Assembly: GCA_015492075.1 (NCBI GenBank)
Contig: WGFU01000011.1
Location: forward strand, 1 to 37,680
Length of the DNA stretch: 37,680 nucleotides
Source of the DNA: Gammaproteobacteria bacterium
Lineage (GTDB): Bacteria; Pseudomonadota; Gammaproteobacteria; GCA-2400775
Direction of reading: 5' to 3'
How positions within the stretch are numbered: the first letter of the stretch is position 1; each line of letters begins with the position of its first letter. A program made the translations under genes and the position numbers. The notes below the pieces were generated by a model. The model did not search any database and was not told the origin of the DNA. It saw only the letters and a list, made by a program, of their open reading frames with translations. Shown in pieces: positions 26,729-35,438 of the stretch.

Positions 26729-26902
26729 TTATGTCCAACCAGAGATGACAATATCAACACAATATATAGTGGGTGCGAGCGAATCGAACCCCATAACAAT
26801 TTGTTCTTCCCAACGTTCCGCGTAATCCGTTTCAAAGGTAATTGACAAGCCCAAGCTCTTACATTTCTCTTCAAGTTCACTATAGGCGGTCAAAGTCTTC
26901 AC
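26729..26902 (-). CDS. 57-residue hypothetical protein, overlaps upstream ORF by GTGA
   Basis: From GTG at 26902 the frame is open to TAA at 26729 and encodes 57 residues beginning with VKTLTAYSELEEKCKSLGLS and ending VDIVISGWT. The start overlaps the stop of the upstream ORF in a GTGA, a typical translational-coupling junction, with AGAAGG close upstream. Composition is protein-like, with charged helices then a mixed C-terminus. I do not recognise the family. The alternative is that the two ORFs are one gene broken by a single-base frameshift near 26905. Confidence 0.45.
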   Translation of the reverse strand: MKTLTAYSELEEKCKSLGLSITFETDYAERWEEQIVMGFDSLAPTIYCVDIVISGWT

Positions 26903-27141
26903 TTCCTTCTCATTCGACTATTTTCCGCTTCCCACTGAAGCATAGCCTTTTCTTGCGTAGTTCTAGCTATCGCTTTTGCACTATCAGCAAATGTTTGATT
27001 ATTGCAAATGTGACCCGAACTCATCACTCCCTGGCCGTCTCGCGACTTATCATCCACTTTGTTATAAGTAGCGCGTATCTCATCATATGTCATAGGAGAA
27101 TTTGGAAAAAAGAACCTCTTCAACTTTGCAATTAATCTCAC
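26899..27141 (-). CDS. 80-residue hypothetical protein in the accessory insert
   Basis: The frame encodes about 80 residues from GTG at 27141, which has AGGGAG six bases upstream. ATG at 27156 would give 85 residues but has no ribosome site. The N-terminus is basic (VRLIAKLKRFFFPNS), followed by MTYDEIRATYNKVDDKSRDG and a helical tail (KAIARTTQEKAMLQWEAENS). No family is recognised. It is immediately followed by, and overlaps, the 57-residue ORF. Surrounding inverted repeats suggest it arrived as a unit. Confidence 0.45.
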   Translation of the reverse strand: MRLIAKLKRFFFPNSPMTYDEIRATYNKVDDKSRDGQGVMSSGHICNNQTFADSAKAIARTTQEKAMLQWEAENSRMRRK

Positions 27142-27266
27142 TTGTCTCTCCCTCATTGATCCAACGCAAGATTCGTTCTAGCTACACGATTTAGTCACTA
27201 CATTCCATACCAACTATCTAATTATCATTGGGGTGATCGCGACCTTTTCATCAGCCTGAGCTGTGA

Positions 27267-27421
27267 GGCTAAACGCGGATTATAGCGAGGACTGTTTGGG
27301 CGAGTAAAACAAACGAGTTCCGCAGCCACCGCGTTTAGCCGCACAGATCGGGGAACCCCTTAGGGACTGATGTACGGAAGCAATGATTTTGGTTAGTCGA
27401 AACAAAAGCAACTCGCCCAAA
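27267..27421. repeat. two interlocking perfect inverted repeats
   Basis: GGCTAAACGCGG (27267-27278) pairs with CCGCGTTTAGCC (27329-27340). TTTGGGCGAGT (27295-27305) pairs with ACTCGCCCAAA (27411-27421). The arms alternate, so a transcript could form only one long stem or a pseudoknot. Confidence 0.6.
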
Positions 27422-27522
27422 ATGGCGAATGCCAAGGAAGAACTAGAATGTGCGAGACAGCATAGAGATGTGCGATTTATGTTCCGTACAAAATCGGCAT
27501 TCCCCACGTCCTATGGGTCTGA

Positions 27523-27540
27523 TTCCTACGTAAGCAGGAA
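27523..27540. repeat. REP-like small hairpin near the accD 3' end
   Basis: TTCCT (27523-27527) and AGGAA (27536-27540) flank an 8-base loop in a context resembling the common GATTCCTGC...GCAGGAAT genomic repeats. It lies about 10 bp after the accD stop on the minus strand and lacks a T-run. Confidence 0.35.
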
Positions 27541-27551
27541 CAACGGGGGAA

Positions 27552-28448
27552 CTAAGTCTCAACCACTTCCTGTGCTTCCATCACATCTCCCGAAACCACC
27601 GGTGGTGACAACATCGATAATAGAGAATGCAAACGATCGCGCATTTCACGGCGATCAACAATCATATCGATAGCGCCATGATCAAGCAAAAATTCACTGC
27701 GCTGAAAACCTTCTGGCAGGGTTTCACGAACGGTCTGCTCAATCACTCGCGGCCCGGCAAAACCAATCAACGCTTTTGGCTCACCAATATTAATATCGCC
27801 AAGCATGGCCAGACTGGCTGAAACACCGCCCATGGTTGGATCAGTCAAGACAGAAATAAAGGGAATACCTTTTGCGGACAAACTCGCTAACGCCGCGCTG
27901 GTCTTGGCCATTTGCATCAACGAAATGAGGGCTTCTTGCATACGCGCGCCACCACTGGCGGAAAAACAAACCAACGGTATCGATGCTGCTTCCGCTGCTG
28001 CTGCTGCCCGCACAAAACGCTCGCCGACAACCGAGCCCATGGAACCACCCATAAAGGAAAACTCAAAAGCAGTAGCAACGACGGGCATGTCTTTAAGTTT
28101 TCCTTTCATCGCAATCAAGGCATCATTTTCCTCTGTGTTCTTTTGCGCCTGAGCAATACGATCTTTATATTTCTTACTGTCCCTGAATTTAATCACATCA
28201 ATTGGCTGTAAGGCCGCACCGATTTCCTCTCTATCCTGTTCATCAAGAAAAAGATCAAGTCGCCTCCGTGCGCTGATGCGATGGTGATAATCGCACTTTG
28301 GGCAAACGCTGGCGTTGCGTTCCAACTCGGCACGATAAAGAATGGCGTGACAGCTCGGGCACTGTGACCACAGGCCCTCAGGAACCGTTTTTTTGGACCC
28401 ACCCTCAGTACGAATACGTGAAGGCAATAGTTTCTCAAACCAGCTCAT
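27552..28448 (-). CDS. accD: acetyl-CoA carboxylase carboxyltransferase subunit beta
   Basis: The 298-residue subunit pairs with AccA to transfer CO2 from carboxybiotin to acetyl-CoA in fatty acid synthesis. An N-terminal zinc ribbon has C30, C33, C49 and C52 (CPSC...CPKC). The carboxyltransferase core shows [40 protein letters not shown] and [19 protein letters not shown], then [16 protein letters not shown]. Length fits the family (about 300). It follows trpA by 31 bp on the same strand. FolC normally comes next but is displaced by the accessory insert. Confidence 0.97.
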   Translation of the reverse strand: MSWFEKLLPSRIRTEGGSKKTVPEGLWSQCPSCHAILYRAELERNASVCPKCDYHHRISARRRLDLFLDEQDREEIGAALQPIDVIKFRDSKKYKDRIAQAQKNTEENDALIAMKGKLKDMPVVATAFEFSFMGGSMGSVVGERFVRAAAAAEAASIPLVCFSASGGARMQEALISLMQMAKTSAALASLSAKGIPFISVLTDPTMGGVSASLAMLGDINIGEPKALIGFAGPRVIEQTVRETLPEGFQRSEFLLDHGAIDMIVDRREMRDRLHSLLSMLSPPVVSGDVMEAQEVVET

Positions 28449-28479
28449 GCAATTCTACTCTAACTCTTATTATCAGCAC

Positions 28480-29289
28480 TTATACTGCATTTTCCATGGC
28501 GCGACGAAATGCGCTTAATGCCTCGCCAATCATACCCGGTATCTTAGCAGGCTCAGCCGCATTTTCCTCAACTATCTTAACCAAAGTGCTGCCAACAATA
28601 ACGGCATCAGCAATCGATGCGAGATTGGCCGCATCAGTAGGTGCTTTAACACCAAACCCGACCCCTAGTGGGAGCCGGCTGATAGAACGAATTTCAGCGA
28701 GCTTGGCCGATACCGCCTCAATATCCAAGTTCGATGCACCAGTGACGCCTTTTAACGAAACATAATAGATAAAACCACTGGCCATGGCATCGATACGCTT
28801 GATGCGTTCAGCATTACTGGTGGGTGCCAGTAAAAATATCGTATCAATGTTTCGTTCCTTAAGCGTAGAGACCAGCTCGGCGCCCTCTTCCGGTGGCAGA
28901 TCAACTGTCAGCACGCCATCAACCCCCGCCTTGGCCGCGCTGTCGGCAAATGCCTCATAGCCCATAGCCTCGACAGGATTAAGGTAACCCATTAGTACCA
29001 CCGGGGTTTGCGCATTACTCTGACGAAAGCGTTTCACCATATCGATCACATCGTGCAAGGTCACGTTGTGCGCCAAAGCGCGCTCGCTGGCGCGTTGAAT
29101 CACTGGGCCATCGGCCATAGGGTCGGAAAACGGTACGCCCAATTCTATAATGTCAGCCCCGGCGCCTACCATGGCATGCATCAGCTCAACCGTCACTCCT
29201 GGCTCCGGATCACCCGCGGTCACAAACGGAATCAATGCCTGGCGCCCTGCTTCGGCCAGGCCCAAAAAACACGCAGCAATACGACTCAT
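28480..29289 (-). CDS. trpA: tryptophan synthase alpha chain
   Basis: This 269-residue TIM barrel cleaves indole-3-glycerol phosphate and passes indole through a tunnel to TrpB. The segment [20 protein letters not shown] carries the catalytic Glu and Asp. [26 protein letters not shown] and [12 protein letters not shown] are conserved loops. Its ATG overlaps the trpB stop by 4 bp, so expression is coupled for a 1:1 complex. The order trpF-trpB-trpA-accD on the minus strand indicates one transcript. Confidence 0.97.
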   Translation of the reverse strand: MSRIAACFLGLAEAGRQALIPFVTAGDPEPGVTVELMHAMVGAGADIIELGVPFSDPMADGPVIQRASERALAHNVTLHDVIDMVKRFRQSNAQTPVVLMGYLNPVEAMGYEAFADSAAKAGVDGVLTVDLPPEEGAELVSTLKERNIDTIFLLAPTSNAERIKRIDAMASGFIYYVSLKGVTGASNLDIEAVSAKLAEIRSISRLPLGVGFGVKAPTDAANLASIADAVIVGSTLVKIVEENAAEPAKIPGMIGEALSAFRRAMENAV

Positions 29290-30530
29290 ATTTCAATTCC
29301 TTCATGCGCTGCCACGGTATGAATGTCTTTATCCCCTCGACCAGACAAGCTAACGATAATCATCGCATCTTTGTCATAATCTGGGGCAATCTTTTTCGCA
29401 TACGCCAAAGCATGGCTGGTTTCCAACGCTGGCATAATGCCTTCAGTGCGCGTCACCTCATGAAAGGCATCGAGCGCTTCAGTATCTGTAGCAGCAGCAT
29501 ACTGAGCGCGACCACAATCTTTGAGCCAGGCATGTTCCGGGCCGACACCGGGATAGTCAAGACCGGCAGAAACCGAATGCGTTTCGATAATCTGCCCGCC
29601 ATCGGTTTCCATTAAATAGGTGCGGTTACCATGCAATACACCGGGACGACCTGCATTCAGTGGTGCGGCATGGCGACCGGTTTCAATGCCGTCGCCGGCT
29701 GCTTCAACACCAATTAGCTCTACATCATGGTCAGCTATAAATGGGTAGAACAAACCCATGGCATTTGATCCACCACCGACACAGGCCACCAAAGCAGCTG
29801 GTAACTTTCCGGTCTGATCTAGCGCTTGAGCTCGTGCCTCGCGACCAATAATGGCCTGAAAATCACGTACCATAGCGGGGTAAGGATGCGGGCCAGCGAC
29901 GGTACCAATAATATAGAAAGTGTCATCAACGTTGGTGACCCAGTCTCGCATGGCTTCATTGAGTGCATCTTTCAGCGTCTTGGAACCCGATTCTACGGCG
30001 ACCACCTCAGCACCGAGCAAACGCATACGAAACACATTGATCATCTGTCGCTTGATATCTTCAGAACCCATGTAGACCACACACTCAAGCCCCAAACGTG
30101 CACAAACCGTCGCCGTTGCCACACCATGCTGACCGGCACCGGTTTCCGCGATAATACGCGTCTTGCCCATACGTTTAGCCAATAGCGCTTGGCCAACGGT
30201 ATTATTGATCTTGTGCGCTCCCGTGTGGTTTAGGTCTTCACGTTTAAAATAAATTTGTGCGCCACCGAGATTCTCGGACCAACGCTCGGCATGATAAAGC
30301 GGTGAAGGACGACCAACAAACTGGCTGAAATCGGCATCTATTTCGGCCATAAATTTAGAATCATTGCGATAATGCTCGTAGGCTTGACGCAATTCATCAA
30401 TGGGCGCCATTAAGGTTTCAGCGGCAAAACAACCGCCATAGGGACCAAAATGGCCATGCTCATCAGGCAAGTTCAGCAATTCATCAAAATCACTGTTATT
30501 GCTGGCTTTACTCACTGCGTTTTTCAGCAC
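29286..30530 (-). CDS. trpB: tryptophan synthase beta chain
   Basis: This PLP enzyme of about 414 residues condenses indole with serine. The PLP lysine lies in [33 protein letters not shown] is the substrate loop, and [15 protein letters not shown] binds the cofactor phosphate. [17 protein letters not shown] is the usual N-terminus. Two GTG codons compete for the start. GTG at 30530 has GGAG eight bases upstream, whereas GTG at 30539 sits directly against that GGAG, so 30530 is preferred. Either way the gene overlaps the trpF 3' end by more than 20 bp. Confidence 0.97.
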   Translation of the reverse strand: MLKNAVSKASNNSDFDELLNLPDEHGHFGPYGGCFAAETLMAPIDELRQAYEHYRNDSKFMAEIDADFSQFVGRPSPLYHAERWSENLGGAQIYFKREDLNHTGAHKINNTVGQALLAKRMGKTRIIAETGAGQHGVATATVCARLGLECVVYMGSEDIKRQMINVFRMRLLGAEVVAVESGSKTLKDALNEAMRDWVTNVDDTFYIIGTVAGPHPYPAMVRDFQAIIGREARAQALDQTGKLPAALVACVGGGSNAMGLFYPFIADHDVELIGVEAAGDGIETGRHAAPLNAGRPGVLHGNRTYLMETDGGQIIETHSVSAGLDYPGVGPEHAWLKDCGRAQYAAATDTEALDAFHEVTRTEGIMPALETSHALAYAKKIAPDYDKDAMIIVSLSGRGDKDIHTVAAHEGIEI

Positions 30531-31140
30531 TGTTGACACTCCACATAAATGCTTTCATTTTTTCAGCGTCTTTAACGCCCTTGGCGGACTCGATGCCACC
30601 ACTGACATCGACAGCAAAAGGCTGCACCCGTTCTATCGCCGCCGCAACATTATCTGGCGCGAGACCACCGGCAAGAATTATGGGGCAATCGATATCGTCC
30701 GGCACACGCGCCCAATCAAAGGTTTGACCGGTCCCGCCTGCGACACCTGCTTGATAGCTGTCCAATAACAAGCCACGTGCCTGCGCATGGTGCGCCGAAA
30801 TAGCTGACAGATCGACCCCTGCTTGCATACGCACCGCCTTGATATAAGGCCAGTCATAGCGCTCACACTGCTCAGCGCTCTCATCACCATGAAACTGCAA
30901 AAGATCAATCGGCAGCTCGGTCAGCACCGTTTCCACGTCTCCCACCTCGGGATTGACGAATAAAGCAACAACGGTTACGAAAGCGGGTATAGCGGCAATC
31001 ACTGGCCAAGCCTGCTCAATCGTCACCGCACGCGGACTGGGGGGATAAAACACTAAACCAATCGCGTCGACACCGAGCTGCGCCGCAATCTGCGCATCTT
31101 CCGCTCGGGTAATTCCACAATATTTAACTCGCGTGCGCAT
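30508..31140 (-). CDS. trpF: phosphoribosylanthranilate isomerase
   Basis: This 210-residue TIM barrel converts phosphoribosylanthranilate to CdRP, the third step of the tryptophan branch. Motifs are [15 protein letters not shown] with the catalytic Cys, [32 protein letters not shown] and [16 protein letters not shown] with the catalytic Asp. Its 3' end overlaps trpB. It lies 95 bp after truA. I found no tryptophan-rich leader peptide or attenuator in that gap. Confidence 0.95.
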   Translation of the reverse strand: MRTRVKYCGITRAEDAQIAAQLGVDAIGLVFYPPSPRAVTIEQAWPVIAAIPAFVTVVALFVNPEVGDVETVLTELPIDLLQFHGDESAEQCERYDWPYIKAVRMQAGVDLSAISAHHAQARGLLLDSYQAGVAGGTGQTFDWARVPDDIDCPIILAGGLAPDNVAAAIERVQPFAVDVSGGIESAKGVKDAEKMKAFMWSVNSAEKRSE

Positions 31141-31235
31141 GGGCGGTACTTCAATGAGGTGAAGCCTTCGTCCTAAACAATAGAACCAGTAAGAGTAGCA
31201 GAAATGCTGGTCAGGCTTCCAGAGTTATCAACAGC

Positions 31236-32021
31236 TTAGAGTCGAAACCCTGAGCCATCAACACGCTGTGGCAACTGCACTGAAGCGGGATATCTGACAG
31301 CGACCAAATAGAGCCCATCTGGACTGGCTGTGACACCACCCTGGCGCCGGTCTTTACTAGCCAACACCTCAGCAGCCCAGGATGACGGCCGTGCACCGGT
31401 ACCAATGGCGATCAAAACACCGGCGATATTGCGCACCATATGATGCAAAAAGGCATTCGCTTCTACTTCGATAATAACGATATCGCGATCACGCCTAACA
31501 CTGATCCTATCAATACGTCGCTTGGCTGTGCGTGACTGACAGGCCGCCGCGCGATACGCATTAAAATCCTGTTCGCCCAGCAAAGCCTGCGCCGCCTCAT
31601 GCATACGTTCTGCGTCTAGGGGTTGTGGGCACCAGCTAACATTACCTGACAACACACCAGGCCGGGCATGGCGGTTAAGTATTAAATAACGGTAGCAGCG
31701 CGCCTCAGCGGTGAAACGAGCATGAAAACCGTCGCTCACCATCTGCGCCCAATGTACGGCAATATCTTTCGGTAAAGAAGAATTGGCGCCTAGCATCCAA
31801 CTATAGGTTTCGCGCGACACCTCAGCATCAAAATGAACGACCTGCTCCATGGCATGCACACCAGTATCAGTACGCCCGGCCGCCACCACTTTAATGGATG
31901 TATTAGCAACCTTACTCAGCGCTGCTTCAAGACAAGTCTGCACGGTGCGATGACCGGGCTGGCACTCCCACCCTTTAAAACGACTACCATTGTACTCAAC
32001 ACCTAAAGCAATTCTCATCAT
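31236..32021 (-). CDS. truA: tRNA pseudouridine(38-40) synthase
   Basis: The enzyme has about 261 residues and forms pseudouridine at positions 38-40 of the tRNA anticodon arm. AAGRTDTGVHAMEQVVHFD contains the catalytic Asp. The N-terminus MRIALGVEYNGSRFKGWECQ, the segment ARCYRYLILNRHARPGVLSG and the C-terminal FLHHMVRNIAGVLIAIGTG are family hallmarks. Tandem ATG codons at 32021 and 32018 follow AGG; an in-frame GTG at 32033 is less likely. It starts the conserved truA-trp-accD run. Confidence 0.95.
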   Translation of the reverse strand: MMRIALGVEYNGSRFKGWECQPGHRTVQTCLEAALSKVANTSIKVVAAGRTDTGVHAMEQVVHFDAEVSRETYSWMLGANSSLPKDIAVHWAQMVSDGFHARFTAEARCYRYLILNRHARPGVLSGNVSWCPQPLDAERMHEAAQALLGEQDFNAYRAAACQSRTAKRRIDRISVRRDRDIVIIEVEANAFLHHMVRNIAGVLIAIGTGARPSSWAAEVLASKDRRQGGVTASPDGLYLVAVRYPASVQLPQRVDGSGFRL

Positions 32022-32098
32022 CTGGCCTGCCACCTAAACTTAATTATATGGTGGTCGCGGAGCTAAATTTAGCCATTAATTTTCAGTCAACAAGCTTT

Positions 32099-32617
32099 TC
32101 AGCGAAAAGCATAACCGTAGCTAAGAATAAAGATATCTATACCATCATTAGGCTTTTTTATATTGGCATTAGAATAATGTAAATATCTGAAATTGATGTC
32201 ATGCTTACGCTGCTCACCGAAACGAAAACCCATGCCGATACGGTCTTCGAATTGAAAAGCCGTTGACAATTGACGTCCGCCAATATCAGTATCAGAAACA
32301 AGAGCGACACCAATGCCTGCCTCCAGATAAGGCATCACTCCGACTGAGCGATTGGGTGCAAAAACAAAAACCGGCGATATAGCCAGAGCATTTATCGATT
32401 CACCATCAGTCCAACGGTTAATGCTCGCTTCCCAATAACCACGTAATCCCCACGCTCTGGACACTAACCAGCGTCTATCAAAATCTCGCTGCAAGCCAAT
32501 ACGATAAACCTCGATATTGTCATTGGCATTCCCTATACCAACACTAACCCGGTCCGCTGCACTCACTCCCTGGGCAAAGGCCCAAATAAAAATACACACT
32601 ACACTCCTGACAAACAT
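32099..32617 (-). CDS. PagL-like acyloxyacyl hydrolase / lipid A 3-O-deacylase
   Basis: The protein has about 172 residues, with a signal peptide (ending GVSAA) and then an eight-strand outer-membrane barrel of the PagL family, which removes the 3-O-acyl chain from lipid A. The catalytic strand reads RYLHYSNANIKKPNDGIDIF, giving H147 and S149 of the His-Ser pair. The residue 12 after the Ser, where PagL has the third catalytic Glu, is D161. It ends with an aromatic-rich strand (ILSYGYAFR). ATG at 32617 has AAAGGG seven bases upstream and is preferred to ATG 32623 and GTG 32641. It stands alone between truA and the PPK2 gene. Confidence 0.82.
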   Translation of the reverse strand: MFVRSVVCIFIWAFAQGVSAADRVSVGIGNANDNIEVYRIGLQRDFDRRWLVSRAWGLRGYWEASINRWTDGESINALAISPVFVFAPNRSVGVMPYLEAGIGVALVSDTDIGGRQLSTAFQFEDRIGMGFRFGEQRKHDINFRYLHYSNANIKKPNDGIDIFILSYGYAFR

Positions 32618-32687
32618 ATTCATGCCCTTTGTTTTTACCACTGATTATTCTGGCCAAGATATTTATCGGGTTTTTCCTACCACTATT

Positions 32688-33563
32688 CTAGTTTTCATCT
32701 ATTAAGCGCACCCTCATTTGTCGCAGCTCTTGCTGTCGCCTTGCACAAACACTCGGATATTTTAGACCCAGAGACTCCAATGTCTGCGCAAGAATTTCTG
32801 CCACCTTAATGCGCATCACGCGCTTATCATCAGCTGGAATAGCATACCAGGGCGCCCACGGCCGCGATGTTTCATTCAAGGCATCCTCATAGGCTGCCAT
32901 ATAGCCATCCCAATGTCTTCTTTCCTCAACATCAGAGGAGGCAAACTTCCAATTCTTATCAGGAGTATCGATACGCGCCAAAAATCGCCGTTTTTGCTCT
33001 TCTTTAGAGATATTAAGCCAGAATTTGAGTATAACCGTACCGTTTCTGGCCAAATGATGCTCATGCTGGCGAATCGACTCATAGCGTTGCCGCCAAAAAT
33101 CACCCCAGTCGCCTCGATAAGACAATTTTTGACAATCAAGATGCTCTGGATGTACGCGAACGATTAGCACTTCTTCATAGTAGCTACGATTAAAGATACC
33201 GATGCGCCCACGCTGCGGCATACGCTTCGCGGTACGCCAAAGAAAATCGTGATCGAGCTCTTCTTTTGACGGCTGTTTAAAACTAAACACCTGGCAGCCC
33301 GCAGGATTAATGCCGCGGGCTACAGCGCGAATCGTACTATCTTTACCCGCCGCATCCATGGCCTGAAACACCAGCAACACCGCGTGCTTATCTTGCGCGT
33401 ACAACATTCTTTGGTCGTCATCGATACGCGCATTCAACACACCTAAAATACCCTGGTACTCTTTTTTCTTGAAACTCAATCCCTCTATTTTTGTTAGACT
33501 GCCCTGCACAGAGAAGCACCCATCAAAAGGCACAAGAAAATCATTTTCAATTGCATTGAACAT
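32688..33563 (-). CDS. polyphosphate kinase 2 family protein
   Basis: The protein has about 291 residues from ATG at 33563 (296 from GTG at 33578; neither has a strong ribosome site). PPK2 enzymes transfer phosphate between polyphosphate and nucleoside mono- or diphosphates. The Walker A loop is FQAMDAAGKDSTI, with Ala in place of the usual Gly. PAGCQVFSFKQPSKEELDHD, RGRIGIFNRSYYEEVLIVRV and KFWLNISKEEQKRRFLARID are characteristic. The single-domain length and these motifs suggest the nucleotide-phosphorylating group, but class I and class III cannot be told apart confidently by eye. It lies just downstream of tRNA-Ser on the same strand. Confidence 0.9.
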   Translation of the reverse strand: MFNAIENDFLVPFDGCFSVQGSLTKIEGLSFKKKEYQGILGVLNARIDDDQRMLYAQDKHAVLLVFQAMDAAGKDSTIRAVARGINPAGCQVFSFKQPSKEELDHDFLWRTAKRMPQRGRIGIFNRSYYEEVLIVRVHPEHLDCQKLSYRGDWGDFWRQRYESIRQHEHHLARNGTVILKFWLNISKEEQKRRFLARIDTPDKNWKFASSDVEERRHWDGYMAAYEDALNETSRPWAPWYAIPADDKRVMRIKVAEILAQTLESLGLKYPSVCARRQQELRQMRVRLIDEN

Positions 33564-33607
33564 TTTTGTTGCCACCACAACAATAACAAAAACTAACGTT
33601 ATTTAGT

Positions 33608-33698
33608 TGGCGGAGAGGGTGGGATTCGAACCCACGTGGGGCATAAACCCCCAGCCGATTTCGAGTCGGAGCCGTTGTGACCGCTTCGGTACCCCTCC
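33608..33698 (-). tRNA. tRNA-Ser(CGA)
   Basis: The 91-base minus-strand tRNA has the long variable arm of a class II tRNA. Acceptor GGAGGGG pairs with CCTCTCC with one G-U pair, the discriminator is G (serine type) and CCA is encoded. The T arm is GTGGG-TTCGAAT-CCCAC. The anticodon loop CTCGAAA on stem CCGA/TCGG gives anticodon CGA, reading UCG. The variable arm CTGGGGG...CCCCA is present. Confidence 0.95.
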
Positions 33699-33733
33699 AT
33701 TATGTCCACTTGACCGGCACAAGCGCCTGGAAA

Positions 33734-33761
33734 TTGACGCTTAGTTATGCTAAGCTTCAAT
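33734..33761 (+). promoter_or_regulatory. candidate mltF promoter with palindromic spacer
   Basis: TTGACG (33734-33739) and TTCAAT (33756-33761) are 16 bp apart. The spacer is almost filled by a perfect inverted repeat, GCTTAG (33739-33744) and CTAAGC (33750-33755), around TTATG. This could be an operator. It lies between divergent tRNA-Ser and mltF. Confidence 0.4.
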
Positions 33762-33836
33762 CTCTTTGGTCAGAATCGAAACAACTTCCACGCCTGCCAA
33801 AGATGTTAACGCAATTCTACACCAATAGGCCTGAAA

Positions 33837-35258
33837 ATGGTTGCATTCCCGACACCTAAACCGTTAAAACGTTCTGCGCCTTGGCTATTATCTTTAGCTG
33901 CCGCGACAACGATTAGCCTGTCTGCATGCGACCAACCAACCTCAACATTACAACAAGTCAAGGAATCCGGGCAACTTGTGGTGGTAACACGCAACAGTGC
34001 TACCACTTATTACGAAGGCAGTGATGGACCCGCCGGCCTGGAATACGAATTACTTAAACGTTTCGCTAACTCGCTGGATGCTGAGCTGCGCTTGATCGTG
34101 TCAGGAAATCTGCACGAAGTCATTCCTATGGTGGCACAAGGTGAAGTGCACTTTGCCGCGGCAGGACTTACAATAACTGAAGATAGAAAGAAACTGGTGC
34201 GATTCGCAGAACCATATCAGAAAATAAAACAACAACTCATCTATCGATCCAGCAGCCAAAAACCAAAAAATATATACGATATTTATAACAAAAGCTTTGC
34301 TGTCTTATCAGGCAGCAGTCATGCTGAATTGTTAAACCGGATAAAAAAGACATACCGCAATCTATCATGGCAAGAAAGCGTTAACAGCGACGAAGAAGAA
34401 TTGCTTGATCGCGTATGGCGACGCGAGCTGGACCTAACCGTCGCCGACTCCAACACTCTGACCCTCAACCGCCGTCTCTATCCAGAGCTACGGGTTGCCT
34501 TCGATTTAAGTGAGCCAGAATCACTGGCCTGGGCCTTCCCCAAATCGCAGGACAACAGCTTGTTTCAGGCGGCCGACAATTTCATCAAAAGACTCAAGCA
34601 GAGTGGTGAAATGGATGAACTGCTTGAGCTTTATTACGGCCATTTAGATGACTTTGATTACGTCGAGACCAAGTGGTTCGCGCAGCATAGGCAACAACGC
34701 TTACCCGAATTTGAGCCGTTTTTCATCCAGGCTGGCGCACGCCATGGGATCGACTGGCAACTACTTGCGGCCATTGGCTACCAGGAGTCACATTGGCGTG
34801 CCAAGGCGAAATCGCCCACTGGCGTACGTGGCATTATGATGCTGACACTCTCGACCGCGCAGCAGCTCGGCGTAAAAAGCAGGCTCGATCCAATGCAAAG
34901 CATCTGGGGAGGAGCCAAATATTTCAGCCAGATGAAGGCCTCTTTAAAAGATTCTGTAGCTGAACCCGACCTGACATGGCTGGCTCTCGCCGCCTATAAT
35001 GTTGGTATAGGGCACCTTCGTGACGCGCAAATTCTGGCGCAGCAACGCGGCGGTGACCCCAACAAGTGGCTTGACGTCAAAGAGGCCTTGCCATTACTCC
35101 AGCAGAGACGCTGGCATAGCACCACACGTCATGGTTATGCCCGTGGTAAAGAGGCAGTTACCTACGTCACCAATATCAGAAAGTATTACGACCAGCTACG
35201 GGAGGCCTACAGTCCACTGCAGGCGTCATCGTCAATCCAGTTTAAAGAAGCATCCTAA
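33837..35258 (+). CDS. mltF: membrane-bound lytic murein transglycosylase F
   Basis: This 473-residue outer-membrane lipoprotein cleaves peptidoglycan glycan strands with formation of anhydro-muramic ends. A signal peptide ends in the lipobox LSAC with C31. A periplasmic-binding-protein-like (SBP_bac_3) regulatory domain covers about 40-265 (GLEYELLKRFANSLDAELRL, AAAGLTITEDRKK). A family 1 lytic transglycosylase domain follows at about 290-430, with the catalytic Glu in AAIGYQESHWRAKAKSPTGV and the segments GIMMLTLSTAQQLG, WLALAAYNVGIGHL and YVTNIRKYY. The domain order is that of E. coli MltF. It is convergent with tadA, as part of the mltF-tadA neighbourhood common in gammaproteobacteria. 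Confidence 0.95.
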   Translation: MVAFPTPKPLKRSAPWLLSLAAATTISLSACDQPTSTLQQVKESGQLVVVTRNSATTYYEGSDGPAGLEYELLKRFANSLDAELRLIVSGNLHEVIPMVAQGEVHFAAAGLTITEDRKKLVRFAEPYQKIKQQLIYRSSSQKPKNIYDIYNKSFAVLSGSSHAELLNRIKKTYRNLSWQESVNSDEEELLDRVWRRELDLTVADSNTLTLNRRLYPELRVAFDLSEPESLAWAFPKSQDNSLFQAADNFIKRLKQSGEMDELLELYYGHLDDFDYVETKWFAQHRQQRLPEFEPFFIQAGARHGIDWQLLAAIGYQESHWRAKAKSPTGVRGIMMLTLSTAQQLGVKSRLDPMQSIWGGAKYFSQMKASLKDSVAEPDLTWLALAAYNVGIGHLRDAQILAQQRGGDPNKWLDVKEALPLLQQRRWHSTTRHGYARGKEAVTYVTNIRKYYDQLREAYSPLQASSSIQFKEAS

Positions 35259-35438
35259 ATTTATTTGCCGCAGGCGTGTCGACACATATACTTCACACAT
35301 ACTTCTTGGCTTTTCGCCAATCACATTGACGCTGGCTGTCCGATTTAGCTGGATAATGGCTAGCGGAACCAATCCCCATGTAAAAATTTCCTGTATGTAA
35401 TTTGTGATATCCGAAGATAACGCCAGACAACCCCAACC

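Larger units (their letters stand above)
26634..27295. repeat. 12-bp perfect inverted repeat enclosing the small ORF pair
   Basis: ACAGTCCTCGCT at 26634-26645 is the exact reverse complement of AGCGAGGACTGT at 27284-27295. Sequence beyond the 12 bp is similar but diverged. Both arms seem to belong to a widespread dispersed sequence of the type GCGAGGACTGTTTGxGCG. Confidence 0.65.
26422..27551. other. accessory insert between folC and accD
   Basis: This 1.13-kb stretch separates two genes that are adjacent in Pseudomonas. It contains a series of small hairpins at 26495-26630 (CGCC-T5-GGCG, CTCC-T4-GGAG, CCCCC-ACTTC-GGGGG, GGTGC-AA-GCACC). It also has two very small overlapping ORFs (26729-27141), a 12-bp inverted repeat enclosing them, interlocked inverted repeats at 27267-27421 and a REP-like hairpin at 27523-27540. 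The two ends look like members of one dispersed non-coding repeat family, in opposite orientation. Confidence 0.6.

Noticed and set aside
26768-26790. A string on the minus strand resembling the 3' end of a tRNA (GGTTCGATTCGCTCGCACCC)
   Set aside because: The flanking bases do not form a T stem, no acceptor or anticodon arm is present, and the segment lies inside the 57-residue open frame at 26729-26902.
27280-27673. Opposing open frames of 75 and 96 codons at the end of the accessory insert
   Set aside because: They run through the inverted repeats and into the antisense of accD, lack ribosome sites, and look like translated dispersed-repeat DNA.
31141-31235. A tryptophan attenuator or leader peptide before trpF
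   Set aside because: There is no short frame with consecutive Trp codons and no terminator-type hairpin with a T-run.
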